Part shown: positions 48,233-56,657 of the stretch, piece by piece
How the letters are laid out: each line of letters begins with the position of its first letter
Position numbering within the stretch: position 1 is the stretch's first letter
Assembly (NCBI RefSeq): GCF_023347275.1
Contig: NZ_CP094468.1
Span: 2,418,001-2,482,000, forward strand
DNA length: 64,000 bases
Reading direction: 5' to 3'
DNA from: Faecalibacterium sp. I3-3-89
Lineage (GTDB): Bacteria; Bacillota; Clostridia; Oscillospirales; Ruminococcaceae
The notes under the pieces: generated by a model
Told to the model about the DNA's origin: nothing
Seen by the model: only the letters and a program-made list of their open reading frames with translations
Database searches by the model: none
Program-made: the position numbers and the translations under genes

Positions 48233-48312
48233 AAAAAAGCCTAGGGCGAACACACCCCAGGCTCCATTGTCTGTCTACAGGTTATAATAGCCTCTTTTTT
48301 CGCTTTTGTCAA
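48233..48312 (-). promoter_or_regulatory. Promoter and attenuator upstream of the 63-aa gene
   Basis: TTGACA (48312-48307) and TATTAT (48289-48284), 17-nt spacing. About 15-20 nt into the transcript an AGCCTGGGG/CCCTAGGCT stem (48263-48255 with 48246-48238) is followed by six T. Most transcripts should end here at about 45-50 nt, leaving a short RNA; read-through would reach the 63-residue gene 130 nt further. Confidence 0.75.
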
Positions 48313-48364
48313 GAGGGGGAGAAAGGAAGTTCGATTTTTCTCTTTTGCCCCGCTTCGACAAAGT

Positions 48365-48393
48365 TTGCGTTCCTTTTGCTGCTGTGTTATACT
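48365..48393 (+). promoter_or_regulatory. Promoter of the 32-aa peptide gene
   Basis: TTGCGT (48365-48370) and TATACT (48388-48393), 17-nt spacing. Predicted mRNA start at about 48400. Confidence 0.8.
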
Positions 48394-48441
48394 GGTATCG
48401 CTGCCCTTACCTACTCTGGCAACAGGGAGGGGGTGTGCAAA

Positions 48442-48540
48442 ATGGACTCTCTGTTCAACAGTTTCCTCGTGACTGTCGCAGCGAATGTAGTTTCGTACTA
48501 CATCTGCAAGTGGCTTGACAGCCACCGCAAGGGTAAGTAA
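48442..48540 (+). CDS. Fst-like 32-residue hydrophobic peptide (candidate type I toxin)
   Basis: Encodes 32 residues beginning MDSLFNSFLV and ending KWLDSHRKGK. GGGAGGGGG lies 8 nt upstream of the ATG. A single membrane helix (residues about 4-23) runs into a Trp-Leu-Asp and a basic tail, the pattern of the Fst/Ldr toxin superfamily. Own promoter and terminator give an mRNA of about 190 nt. The converging antisense RNA carries a sequence complementary to its start region. The toxin role is an inference from these features. Confidence 0.7.
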   Translation: MDSLFNSFLVTVAANVVSYYICKWLDSHRKGK

Positions 48541-48544
48541 GCCC

Positions 48545-48626
48545 AAAAAGAACCCCCTCGGACTCACACTCCGAGGGGGTTCGCTTTTGGTGCGCAAATG
48601 AACTCTCCAGCCAGTTTCCTTTGGCT
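48545..48626 (-). ncRNA. Candidate antitoxin RNA (Fst RNAII-like)
   Basis: From the promoter at 48633-48660 an RNA of about 80 nt would start near 48626 and end at the shared terminator. Its 5' end folds as AGCCA-loop-TGGCT (48626-48609) with a loop AAGGAAAC. Two segments are near-copies of the toxin start region: 48589-48607 matches 48432-48451 (17 of 19 aligned positions, one gap), and 48612-48620 is identical to 48459-48467. The RNA is therefore complementary to the toxin start codon region in trans. Confidence 0.7.
48550..48588. terminator. Shared bidirectional terminator of the toxin-antitoxin pair
   Basis: GAACCCCCTCGGA (48550-48562) pairs with TCCGAGGGGGTTC (48570-48582). Plus strand continues GCTTTT, minus strand TTTTTGG. 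It ends both the peptide mRNA and the antisense RNA, so their 3' ends overlap over this stem. Confidence 0.9.
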
Positions 48627-48632
48627 ACTTTC

Positions 48633-48660
48633 ATTATATGCCAAACAGCAAAAATGTCAA
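48633..48660 (-). promoter_or_regulatory. Promoter of the antitoxin RNA
   Basis: Consensus TTGACA (48660-48655) and perfect TATAAT (48638-48633), 16-nt spacing. Stronger on paper than the toxin promoter, as expected for an antitoxin RNA. Confidence 0.85.
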
Positions 48661-48844
48661 GCCATCTGGAAAAAAGTTTACTTTTACGGACATGATAGCC
48701 CTACTAAAACCGCATCTCCGGGCAGTCTTCCCCGGGTTGCGGTTCCCAGCGTCTATTTCGGCCCTTGAGCGGGCCTCATATCCTGCTGGCCGCAGCCCCA
48801 ACAGCTCCTCCCTGTTTCCGCCGCTGGCGGCGGTCGTCGCTGTT

Positions 48845-48866
48845 GCACTTGCTGAACTGGGGTGCA
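48845..48866. repeat. Duplicate of the rpsI 3' end
   Basis: 22 bp identical, with one mismatch, to 49054-49075, the last codons of rpsI, in direct orientation and 209 bp apart. Resembles the second attachment core left by an element that integrated in rpsI. Confidence 0.6.
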
Positions 48867-49001
48867 TCGCTGGGGCAGCCCCGCCGCCCACGCGATGCTT
48901 GAGCAACGATTTGAAACGCGCGTCTGTCTCGCCCCTTCGGGGCAACCGACAGACCTGCGCAGTCGTGCCCCCCAGTCCAGCAGGAAAAGCGTATGACAAA
49001 C
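48867..49001. other. Non-coding spacer downstream of rpsI
   Basis: G/C-rich, contains a GTCTGTC/GACAGAC hairpin with a CCCC-TTCG-GGGG inner stem (about 48928-48957). The reading frames seen on both strands between 48640 and 49000 have no start sites or family features; I see no gene. Confidence 0.6.
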
Positions 49002-49029
49002 AAAAACGGCTCTGCTGAAGCAGAGCCGT
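49002..49029 (-). terminator. Terminator of the rplM-rpsI operon
   Basis: ACGGCTCTGC/GCAGAGCCGT arms (49006-49029) followed by TTTTTG on the minus strand. Confidence 0.9.
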
Positions 49030-49050
49030 AAAATCGCAGTACCGGTAAAA

Positions 49051-49449
49051 TCAGCGCTTGCTGAACTGGGGTGCACGACGTGCAGCCTTCAGACCGTACT
49101 TCTTGCGCTCCTTCATACGAGGATCGCGGGTCAGGAAGCCAGCCTTCTTCAGGACAGAGCGGTTCTCATCGCTCTGCTGCAGCAGGGCGCGGCTCAGGCC
49201 GTGGCGGATAGCGCCAGCCTGACCGGAAACACCGCCGCCGGAAACGCGGACGACGACGTCATACTTGCCCTCGAGGCCCAGCAGGACCAGCGGAGAGCGG
49301 ACGATCAGCTTCAGGGTCTCCAGACCGAAGTAGTTGTCGATGTCACGGTCATTGATGGTGACCTTGCCAGTGCCCTGATAAACGCGAACGCGGGCAACGG
49401 AATCCTTACGACGACCAGTGCCGTAGAAATAAGGTTTGGTTTCGTACAT
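49051..49449 (-). CDS. rpsI: 30S ribosomal protein S9
   Basis: 132 residues reaching the P-site tRNA through its basic tail (APQFSKR at the C-terminus). Starts with a short extension then [15 protein letters not shown]. Last codons duplicated at 48845. 17 nt after rplM. Confidence 0.97.
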   Translation of the reverse strand: MYETKPYFYGTGRRKDSVARVRVYQGTGKVTINDRDIDNYFGLETLKLIVRSPLVLLGLEGKYDVVVRVSGGGVSGQAGAIRHGLSRALLQQSDENRSVLKKAGFLTRDPRMKERKKYGLKAARRAPQFSKR

Positions 49450-49466
49450 GTTCGATTGCCTCCTTC

Positions 49467-49895
49467 TTAGAACTCGATCTTCTCGGGCTTCTGAGCTGCG
49501 TGAGCGTGCTCGGCACCCTGGTAGCAGTGCAGGCGGGTCAGGGCCTTAGCACCGATGGTGTTGGAAGGGATCATGCCCTTGACAGCGTAGGTCATAGCCA
49601 GATCGCTGTTCTCAGCCATCAGCTTGCTGTACTGGACCTTCTTCAGGCCGCCAATGAACTTGCTGTGGGTGATGTGGAACTTCTGCTCGGCCTTCTTGCC
49701 GGTCAGGACAGCCTTGTCGCAGTTGATGACGACGACGTAATCGCCGCAGTCAACATTGGGGGTATAATCGACCTTCTGCTTGCCGCGCAGCAGAACAGCA
49801 GCCTCAGCAGCGACGTGGCCCAGGCTCTTGCCGGCAGCGTCGAGCAGATACCACTTGCGCTCGACTTCAGCGGGCTTGACGAGAGTAGTGCTCAT
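49467..49895 (-). CDS. rplM: 50S ribosomal protein L13
   Basis: 142 residues with the family segments [21 protein letters not shown] and KMIPSNTIG. First gene of the two-gene operon. Confidence 0.97.
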   Translation of the reverse strand: MSTTLVKPAEVERKWYLLDAAGKSLGHVAAEAAVLLRGKQKVDYTPNVDCGDYVVVINCDKAVLTGKKAEQKFHITHSKFIGGLKKVQYSKLMAENSDLAMTYAVKGMIPSNTIGAKALTRLHCYQGAEHAHAAQKPEKIEF

Positions 49896-49985
49896 ATCTA
49901 TTTCCTCCTGATAAGTGTTTCAACGGTTCAATGCGCCTTTTGGGGGCGCGAGTGTTAGTATACATCCCCGGGAGCCGCCTGTCAA
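49896..49985 (-). promoter_or_regulatory. Promoter and leader of rplM-rpsI
   Basis: TTGACA (49985-49980) and TATACT (49962-49957), 17-nt spacing. The about 60-nt leader has a GCGCC/GGCGC hairpin (about 49934-49949) before the AGGAGG site, where an L13-type autoregulatory leader could sit. The rest of 49986-50100 is A/T-rich and empty. Confidence 0.75.
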
Positions 49986-50122
49986 CAGCATTTTTCGATT
50001 TTTTCGGCTCAGTTTTTTGAATCTCTTGTTTTCTCTTGTTTTCTCTCGAAATCTAATGTTTTCTCGAATCGTATTTTCGGTCTGCTTTTTGCGGCACGGC
50101 GCTACAATTTTGGCGCTGAGTA

Positions 50123-50131
50123 TGTTATACT
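50123..50131 (+). promoter_or_regulatory. Extended -10 promoter of the plus-strand operon
   Basis: TGTTATACT forms an extended -10 (TGnTATACT) 61 nt before the first gene; no good -35 is present. Confidence 0.5.
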
Positions 50132-50191
50132 AAAAAGGATACAGCCCCACCCCGGGGCCGACCCCTACTTTTATAAGGAGGATACCCCCTC

Positions 50192-50761
50192 ATGCCGAAA
50201 GACATCCACCAGCGCGACAGCGCACAGCAGCGCTCTTTCCGCCTGCTGCTCGCCATGGGCATCATCGTCCTGCTGGGCGCACTGGCCTATTTTGTTCTGA
50301 CCCTCGCGGTCAACCGCCGCACCCCCGCTTCTCCCGACACCCGCTATACCGCCGAAAACGGCATCTCGGTCTATTATGAGTCCGCCGTCTGGCCGGTCTG
50401 CGAGATGACCGAGGACGCCACCCTTGGCCGTGCGCTGGAGCTGGCCTCCGCCCAGAGCAGCGACGACGCCAACTATCAGGTCGTGCTGCTCCAGAGGGGC
50501 ACGAAGGACTCCTACGAGGACTTCATCGGCCAGTCGGAGCGCGACCTCAAGCAGGCCTACGGCGTCATCAGCCCCCGGAAGGTCAACCTGAACATCGACG
50601 GTGCAGCCGTCACCGCCGTGCGCTGTGACATTCAGGCTTACTACGCCGTGCTGGCCACCATCGAATACGACACCGGCGATGTCATCTACGTCTCTGCGCT
50701 GACCAAGCTGGCCTCCATCAGCGACATCGTGAACCTCGTGGAGAGCGTGAGCCTGTCATGA
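50192..50761 (+). CDS. Membrane-anchored protein of unknown function
   Basis: 189 residues, strong AAGGAGG site. One N-terminal membrane helix (about 16-41), then a compact extracytoplasmic part of about 145 residues with alternating beta and helix (TAENGISVYYES... and AVRCDIQAYYAVLATIEY). I do not recognise a family. It overlaps the next gene by 4 nt (ATGA), so it belongs to an operon with the TtcA-like gene, alr and perhaps lepA. Confidence 0.7.
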   Translation: MPKDIHQRDSAQQRSFRLLLAMGIIVLLGALAYFVLTLAVNRRTPASPDTRYTAENGISVYYESAVWPVCEMTEDATLGRALELASAQSSDDANYQVVLLQRGTKDSYEDFIGQSERDLKQAYGVISPRKVNLNIDGAAVTAVRCDIQAYYAVLATIEYDTGDVIYVSALTKLASISDIVNLVESVSLS

Positions 50762-51549
50762 GCGGCACGAAAGCGATGCAGCGGCTCTGCGGCCTGATGC
50801 GCAAAGCCGTCCAGCAATATGAGATGCTTTCCCCCGACGACCGCGTCCTCGTGGGCGTTTCGGGCGGCAAGGACAGCGTGGCCCTGACGGTGGGCCTTGC
50901 GCAGCTGCGGCAGTACCTCGGCTTTCCCTTTGAGGTGACAGCCGTCACCCTCGACCCCCAGTTTGGGGGCCAGCCGGTGGACTACTCCGCGCTGGAAGCC
51001 CTTTTCCGGCAGTACGGTGTGTCCTACGAGGTGCGCCGCACCCTCATCGGCCCCATCGTCTTCGACTACCGGAAGGAGAAAAATCCCTGCTCTCTCTGCG
51101 CCAATCTGCGCCGGGGCGCTCTCCATGCCGCCGCCGAAGAGCTGGGCTGCAACAAGGTGGCGCTGGGCCATCACCTCGACGACGCCATCGAGACCTTTTA
51201 CATGAACCTCTGGCGGGAGGGCCGCATCGGCTGTTTTTCGCCGGTGACGGAGCTGTCCGACCGGGGCCTGACCCTCATCCGGCCGCTCCTCCTCGCCACC
51301 GAGCAGGAGGTGCGCACTGCCGTGAAGGAGTCGGGCTTCCCCATCGTGAAAAGCCGCTGCCCCGCCGACGGCGTGACCACCCGGGAGGACACAAAGGACT
51401 TCGTCCGGGAGCGCTGCCGCACCGACCGGGCTTTCCGGCAGAAGACGCTCCACGCCTTGCAGGAAAGCGGCATCGACGGCTGGCGTCCCCTGCACCCGGC
51501 CCGCACATCAAATAAGGAGGACCCTGCCCATGCAGACACCACTCTTTGA
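50758..51549 (+). CDS. TtcA-family tRNA 2-thiocytidine synthetase
   Basis: 263 residues. PP-loop VGVSGGKDS (about 35-43) and CSLCANLRRG (about 117) with HHLDDAIET, the TtcA/TilS pattern. TtcA adds sulfur to C32 of some tRNAs using an iron-sulfur cluster; the two cysteines of CSLC fit. Overlaps alr by 20 nt. Confidence 0.85.
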   Translation: MSGTKAMQRLCGLMRKAVQQYEMLSPDDRVLVGVSGGKDSVALTVGLAQLRQYLGFPFEVTAVTLDPQFGGQPVDYSALEALFRQYGVSYEVRRTLIGPIVFDYRKEKNPCSLCANLRRGALHAAAEELGCNKVALGHHLDDAIETFYMNLWREGRIGCFSPVTELSDRGLTLIRPLLLATEQEVRTAVKESGFPIVKSRCPADGVTTREDTKDFVRERCRTDRAFRQKTLHALQESGIDGWRPLHPARTSNKEDPAHADTTL

Positions 51550-52726
51550 AAAACACGTCTGGGCCGAGATCGATCTGGATGCCCTGCGCCACAATTTCCG
51601 TATCGTGAAGTCCCGGGCCGGCGAGATGCCGCTGTGTGCCGTCGTCAAGGCGGACAGCTACGGCCACGGCGCAGTGGAATGCGCCAAGGTCTTCGCCGAG
51701 GAAGGGGCCGCATGGTTGGCCGTGAGCTGTCTGGCCGAGGCCCGTCAGCTCCGTCAGGCCGGGCTGCGCCTGCCCATCCTCATTCTGGGCCATGTGGAGC
51801 CGGGCTGCGCAGCGGTCCTGATGGAGCAGAACATCACCGCCGCCTGCTACTCCCTGTCGCAGGCCAAGGCCCTCAGCGAGGCAGCCTCCGCCGCAGGCGG
51901 GACGGTGGATGTCCACCTCAAGGCCGACACCGGCATGGGCCGCATCGGCTTTGCGCTCCGCACCGACTTTGACGCCGCGCTGGCCGGGATGCTGGAAGTC
52001 TGCCGCCTGCCCGGTCTCCGGGTCACGGGCCTGTTCCAGCACTTTGCCGTTGCCGACGACGACACCGCCGACAGCATCGCCTACACCAGCGGGCAGCACG
52101 CCCTCTTCGTCCGGGCCTGTCAGGGCCTCGCCGAGGCCGGGTCCGAACCTGCCATCGTCCACTGCGACAACTCCGCCGGGGTGATGCTCCACCCCGACTG
52201 GCCCGCCGGTCTGCCCCGCACCCGCTGCATGGCCCGTCCCGGCATCATCCTCTACGGCTTCGACCCCAGCGACGAGGTGCGCTTCGGCGTTTTCCGCCCG
52301 GTGATGAAGCTGAAGACCATCGTCAGCATGGTAAAGGAAATGCAGCCCGGCCAGTCGGCCAGCTACGGACGCCGCTTCACCGCCGAAAAGCCCACCAAGG
52401 TCGCCACCCTCTGCGCCGGGTACGCCGACGGCTACCCCCGCCTGCTGAGCTGCGGCAAGGGCATCGTGGAGATCAAGGGCAGACCCTGCCCGGTGCTGGG
52501 CCGGGTCTGCATGGACCAGCTGATGGTGGACGTTTCCGCCCTGCCCGACGTGCGGGAGGGGGATGAGGCCATCCTCTGGGGCGGCACGGTAAGCGACAGC
52601 GCCGAGACCATCGCCCGCAAGACCGATACCATTTCTTACGAGGTGCTCTGCGGCGTTTCCCGCCGGGTGCCCCGCGTTTATCTGGAAAACGGCGGCGTCA
52701 AGGCCGTCGAAGACTGGATCCTATAA
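51530..52726 (+). CDS. alr: Alanine racemase
   Basis: PLP enzyme that makes D-alanine for peptidoglycan. 398 residues. Lys of [11 protein letters not shown] (about residue 40) carries PLP, and the catalytic tyrosine lies in [11 protein letters not shown] (about 300). AAGGAGG precedes the ATG inside the upstream gene. Confidence 0.96.
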   Translation: MQTPLFEKHVWAEIDLDALRHNFRIVKSRAGEMPLCAVVKADSYGHGAVECAKVFAEEGAAWLAVSCLAEARQLRQAGLRLPILILGHVEPGCAAVLMEQNITAACYSLSQAKALSEAASAAGGTVDVHLKADTGMGRIGFALRTDFDAALAGMLEVCRLPGLRVTGLFQHFAVADDDTADSIAYTSGQHALFVRACQGLAEAGSEPAIVHCDNSAGVMLHPDWPAGLPRTRCMARPGIILYGFDPSDEVRFGVFRPVMKLKTIVSMVKEMQPGQSASYGRRFTAEKPTKVATLCAGYADGYPRLLSCGKGIVEIKGRPCPVLGRVCMDQLMVDVSALPDVREGDEAILWGGTVSDSAETIARKTDTISYEVLCGVSRRVPRVYLENGGVKAVEDWIL

Positions 52727-52742
52727 ATTTCGGAGGAACTAC

Positions 52743-54557
52743 ATGGCAAGAGACAACATCCGCAACTTCTGCATCATCGCGCACATCGACCACGGCAAAT
52801 CCACCCTGTCCGACCGCATCCTCGAGCTGACCAAGAGCGTAGACGAGCGGACGATGGAGGACCAGATCCTCGACAACATGGACATTGAGCGGGAACGCGG
52901 CATCACCATCAAGGCCCGCGCCGTCACCATGAACTACACCGCCAAGGACGGCAAGGTGTACGAGTTCAACCTCATCGACACCCCGGGCCATGTGGACTTC
53001 GCCTACGAGGTCAGCCGCAGCCTCGCCGCCTGTGAAGGTGCCATCCTCGTGGTGGACGCCACGCAGGGCGTGGAGGCCCAGACCCTCGCCAACACCTATA
53101 TGGCGCTGGAGCACGACCTCGAGCTGGTGCCCATCCTGAACAAGATCGACCTGCCCTCGGCCCATCCAGACGAGGTGGCGCAGGAGGTGGAGGATGTCAT
53201 CGGCCTGCCCTGCCTCGACGCCCCCCGCGTCTCGGCCAAGACCGGTCTGAACATCGATCAGGTGCTGGAGCGGGTGGTCAGCAGCGACATCCCCGCCCCC
53301 ACCGGCGACCCCGACGCCCCCCTCAAGGCCCTCATCTTCGACAGCATCTATGACAGCTACAAGGGCGTCATCGTCTATATCCGCGTCTTTGAGGGCACGG
53401 TGAAGCCCGGCGACACCATCCGTCTGATGGCCACCGGCGCACAGTTCACGCTGGTGGAGGTGGGCCACATGGGTGCCACCAGCCTGACCCCCTGCGCCCA
53501 GCTGCAGGCCGGCGAGGTCGGCTACCTGACCGCCAGCATCAAGACTGTGCAGGACACCCGCGTGGGCGACACCGTCACGCTGGCCGACAACCCCACCGCC
53601 GAGGCCCTGCCCGGCTACCGTCAGGTCAAGCCGATGGTCTTCTGCGGCATCTACCCCGCCGACGGCGCAAAGTACCCCGACCTGAAGGACGCGCTGGAAA
53701 AGCTGCAGCTCAACGACGCCTCCCTGACCTTCGAGCTGGAGACCAGCGCCGCGCTGGGCTTCGGCTTCCGCTGCGGCTTCCTCGGTCTGCTCCACATGGA
53801 AATCATCACCGAGCGTCTTGAGCGGGAATTTGACCTCGACCTCATCACCACCACCCCCAGCGTCCGCTACCGTCTGACCCTCACCGACGGCACAGTGGAG
53901 CTGATCGACAACCCCTCCAGCTACCCCGACCCCTCCAACATCGTCAAGCAGGAGGAGCCGTTCGTGGACGTCCACCTCTACACCCCCAACGAATATGTGG
54001 GCAGCCTGATGGACCTGTGCCAGAACAAGCGCGGCGTCCTCATCGACATGAAGTATCTGGACGACGTCCGCGTGGACCTGCACTACGCCCTGCCGCTGGG
54101 CGAGATCGTCTACGACTTCTTCGACGCCATCAAGAGCCGGAGCCGCGGCTACGCCAGCTACGATTACGAGTTCAAGGAGTACCGCGAGAGCGATCTGGTC
54201 AAGCTGGACTTCCTGCTCAACGGCGACCCTGTGGATGCCCTGTCCATGATCGTCTTCCGGGACAACGCCTACGCCAAGGGACGCCGCATCTGCGAGAAGC
54301 TGCGGGACAACATCCCCCGCAACCTCTTCGAGATCCCCGTTCAGGCAGCCATCGGCGGCAAGATCATCGCCCGCGAGACGGTCAAGGCCATGCGCAAGGA
54401 CGTGCTGGCCAAGTGCTACGGCGGCGACATCTCCCGCAAAAAGAAGCTGCTGGAAAAGCAGAAGGAAGGCAAGAAGAAGATGCGCCAGCTCGGCTCTGTC
54501 TCCCTGCCCAGCGAGGCTTTCACCGCAGTCCTCAAGCTCGACAGCGACGACGATTGA
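52743..54557 (+). CDS. lepA: Elongation factor 4 (LepA)
   Basis: Ribosome-associated GTPase that back-translocates or assists assembly. 604 residues with G1 AHIDHGKST (about 12-20), G3 DTPGHVDF, and the LepA-specific C-terminal domain after residue about 480. Starts 16 nt after alr. Followed by a terminator. Confidence 0.97.
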   Translation: MARDNIRNFCIIAHIDHGKSTLSDRILELTKSVDERTMEDQILDNMDIERERGITIKARAVTMNYTAKDGKVYEFNLIDTPGHVDFAYEVSRSLAACEGAILVVDATQGVEAQTLANTYMALEHDLELVPILNKIDLPSAHPDEVAQEVEDVIGLPCLDAPRVSAKTGLNIDQVLERVVSSDIPAPTGDPDAPLKALIFDSIYDSYKGVIVYIRVFEGTVKPGDTIRLMATGAQFTLVEVGHMGATSLTPCAQLQAGEVGYLTASIKTVQDTRVGDTVTLADNPTAEALPGYRQVKPMVFCGIYPADGAKYPDLKDALEKLQLNDASLTFELETSAALGFGFRCGFLGLLHMEIITERLEREFDLDLITTTPSVRYRLTLTDGTVELIDNPSSYPDPSNIVKQEEPFVDVHLYTPNEYVGSLMDLCQNKRGVLIDMKYLDDVRVDLHYALPLGEIVYDFFDAIKSRSRGYASYDYEFKEYRESDLVKLDFLLNGDPVDALSMIVFRDNAYAKGRRICEKLRDNIPRNLFEIPVQAAIGGKIIARETVKAMRKDVLAKCYGGDISRKKKLLEKQKEGKKKMRQLGSVSLPSEAFTAVLKLDSDDD

Positions 54558-54569
54558 TCCGCACACCCT

Positions 54570-54597
54570 TCCCCTCCCATCCGGAGGGGATTTTTTT
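54570..54597 (+). terminator. Terminator of lepA
   Basis: TCCCCTCC/GGAGGGGA stem and seven T. Confidence 0.92.
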
Positions 54598-54763
54598 GAC
54601 GGCTTGGCTAAGATTCTTATCCCCGAGTATTGACCTTTGCATCAAAATTGTGTAAAATATACATAACATTGAAACAAATTGTCATTTTCTGTCACTTGTA
54701 GTCAAATATTTCCACTTTGTATTCCTAGAATCATACATGAAACAAGAAAGAGTTGATGCAACT

Positions 54764-54997
54764 ATGCGGATCGCTATGGTAGGGCACAAGCGGGTGCCCT
54801 CACGGGAAGGAGGGATCGAGGTCGTTGTAGAGGAGCTGGCCGCGCGGATGGTGATGCACGGCCACAGCGTCACCTGCTACAACCGCACCGGCCATCACGT
54901 CAGCGGAAAAGAATACGACATCGAGCACCTCGACGAATACCGTGGCATCCGGCTCAAGCGGGTGCCCACCATCGACCGCAAGGGCCTTGCGGCGGTA
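54764..54997 (+). pseudogene. 5' fragment of a glycosyltransferase
   Basis: 78 recognisable residues: MRIAMVGHKRVPSREGGIE (nucleotide-sugar-binding N-terminus of DUF1972-type rhamnosyl/galactosyl transferases), then ...GHHVSGKEYDIEHLDEYRGIRLKRVPTIDRKGLAAV. At about 54997 the frame changes abruptly into sequence that is the antisense of a Wzz-like gene. The rest of the enzyme (acceptor and UDP-binding parts) is missing. Confidence 0.8.
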
Positions 54998-56274
54998 GAC
55001 TGTTCCAGCTCCGTGACCTTGGTGTTGTTGGTGGCGATGCTCTTCTGGGCCTCCACCGCCGAGCTGAGCAGATCGTTGGCCTGCAGGGCCAGATCGTCGA
55101 TGCCGATCTTGGTGCGGGACATATAGAACGCACCGTCGTTGTCATAGGTGGGGATGAGCACCGAGGAGACCATCTTGTTGTTGTAGTTGTCCAGAATGGT
55201 CATGTAGATCGCGCTCTTCTGGGAGTCGCTCATCTCGTCCCACCGCAGGGTGCGGTTCAGCTCGTTGAGGTCGTCGATGCAGCGGAAATTGTTCTTGGCC
55301 ACGCCTTTTTCCCAGATGTAGCTCTGGTATTCCCGGAGGGTATAGCCCTGCAGGTTCTGTACCTGCTTCTTGATGGCACTGTAGCTCTGGCCGCTGGCGG
55401 AGAGATAGGAGCCATCCTGATCGTTGCGCACCGTGAGGTAGTTGTTGACCCGGTCGATCATCATGCTGAAGTAGGAGCCGATCTCCTCGTAGTCCATGTC
55501 GCTGTAGTCATCGTCGATGTCCAGCGAGGTGGCGTTGACCCGGTAATCTGCGGTGAACCGCTTGAGGTATACCCGACATATCTCGTCGAGGAAGTCCTGC
55601 ACCGTGATCTTCCCCCAGAGCGTCCACGGCAGCTTGACCGAGAGATAATAGGACGAGCTGATGTAATAATCGTCCTCCTTGGTCACGATCCGGCTGGTGG
55701 TGGGGCTGATGGAGATGCAGTCCGCGAGGTCGGCGGTCGTCAGGTCGTCCTGCAGGCCGGTGGCCTGTAAGATGGCCTCGAGATACTCCTGCGTCAGGAA
55801 CTCCGACTCGCTGAAGCGTGCGCCGTTGGGCGTCTTGCCGGTGACACTCTCCTCATAGTTCAGGGACATGGTGGTGCTGGCCCCAAAGCTCTTGACGGTG
55901 GTAAGTACGAACATGAACCCCAGCGTGCACACCACGCCCACGGCAAAGAGCCAGCGCACCTTCTGCACGAAGACCTCGAACAGAAGGCGGAAGGAGAGAA
56001 GGCTGTTGAGGAAGTCGTGAACGGACGAAAAGGCCGGTCTCCTCTTCAGGCGGTGCTTCCAATGTCTGCGGAAGCGTCCTCGCTTTTCCCGGGGAGCTTC
56101 TGTCTCCTCGGCTTCGCTGTCTTCTTCCGGCTCGCCGCCCTCTTCGACGATGTTCAGCTCTGCCCAAGCGGCGCTCTCCTGCTCAGGCGGACGCGCCGAC
56201 CCAGAGCCGCGCCCCTGTCTCTCTTCCGGGCCGACTTTTCTCTCATGCTTCGGTTTTCTTCCCGCAGATCTCAT
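54998..56274 (-). pseudogene. Wzz-like chain-length determinant, 3'-truncated
   Basis: About 425 residues of a polysaccharide co-polymerase: acidic/basic N-terminal cytoplasmic region (about 1-95), first membrane helix (about 112-130), and the large extracytoplasmic helical part to ...KVTELEQS. The second membrane helix and C-terminus that should follow are replaced by antisense glycosyltransferase sequence. No tyrosine kinase or other EPS genes are left nearby. Confidence 0.75.
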
Positions 56275-56338
56275 TCGCAGTTTTCCTTTTCACTCTCTTT
56301 ATGGTCACGCCCTGCTGACAGGTGCGTATAATTCAACT

Positions 56339-56366
56339 ATTATATAATACCGCAATCCGTTCTTAA
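56339..56366 (-). promoter_or_regulatory. Promoter of the truncated Wzz gene
   Basis: TTAAGA (56366-56361) and TATAAT (56344-56339), 16-nt spacing. Confidence 0.5.
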
Positions 56367-56575
56367 TTACAACTACTCCGGAATTTTTCACCTCCGTTCT
56401 GCCGCATTTCAGGGCATTTGCGGGGCCGCCGACTGTCTTATCGCTGAGCTTCATGACGCCGTCGATCAGGACATCGCCGCCGCAGTTGGAGAAGAAGGTG
56501 CCGAGAACGAGGAAGCAGCCGTCGGGAGCGCCGGGCAGCGGCAGCAGACCCCCGAAAAAGAGTCCTGAAGCGCGC
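56367..56575. other. Spacer with a possible gene remnant
   Basis: About 210 nt with coding-like G/C periodicity on the plus strand (Ala/Glu-rich frame ending about 56567) but no start and no recognisable family. Possibly part of the same rearranged locus. Confidence 0.35.
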
Positions 56576-56613
56576 AAAAAGCACCGGCTTTCTCACGAAA
56601 ACCGGTGCTTTTT
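56576..56613. terminator. Terminator of the glycoside operon
   Basis: AAAAAGCACCGG/CCGGTGCTTTTT stem, T-rich on both strands, 45 nt beyond the transporter stop. Confidence 0.92.
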
Positions 56614-56657
56614 CTCATGGTTCTATTCTACGCCCGCGCAGGCAGAGGAAGAGCGCC

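Noticed and set aside
48233..48280. 6S RNA, because of a CTGGGGTGTGTTCG segment
   Set aside because: The segment is one side of a terminator stem and loop, and no 3' partner sequence of a 6S fold is present.
48634..49076. Several frames on both strands between the antitoxin promoter and rpsI
   Set aside because: They share the same palindromic and duplicated DNA and have no credible starts.
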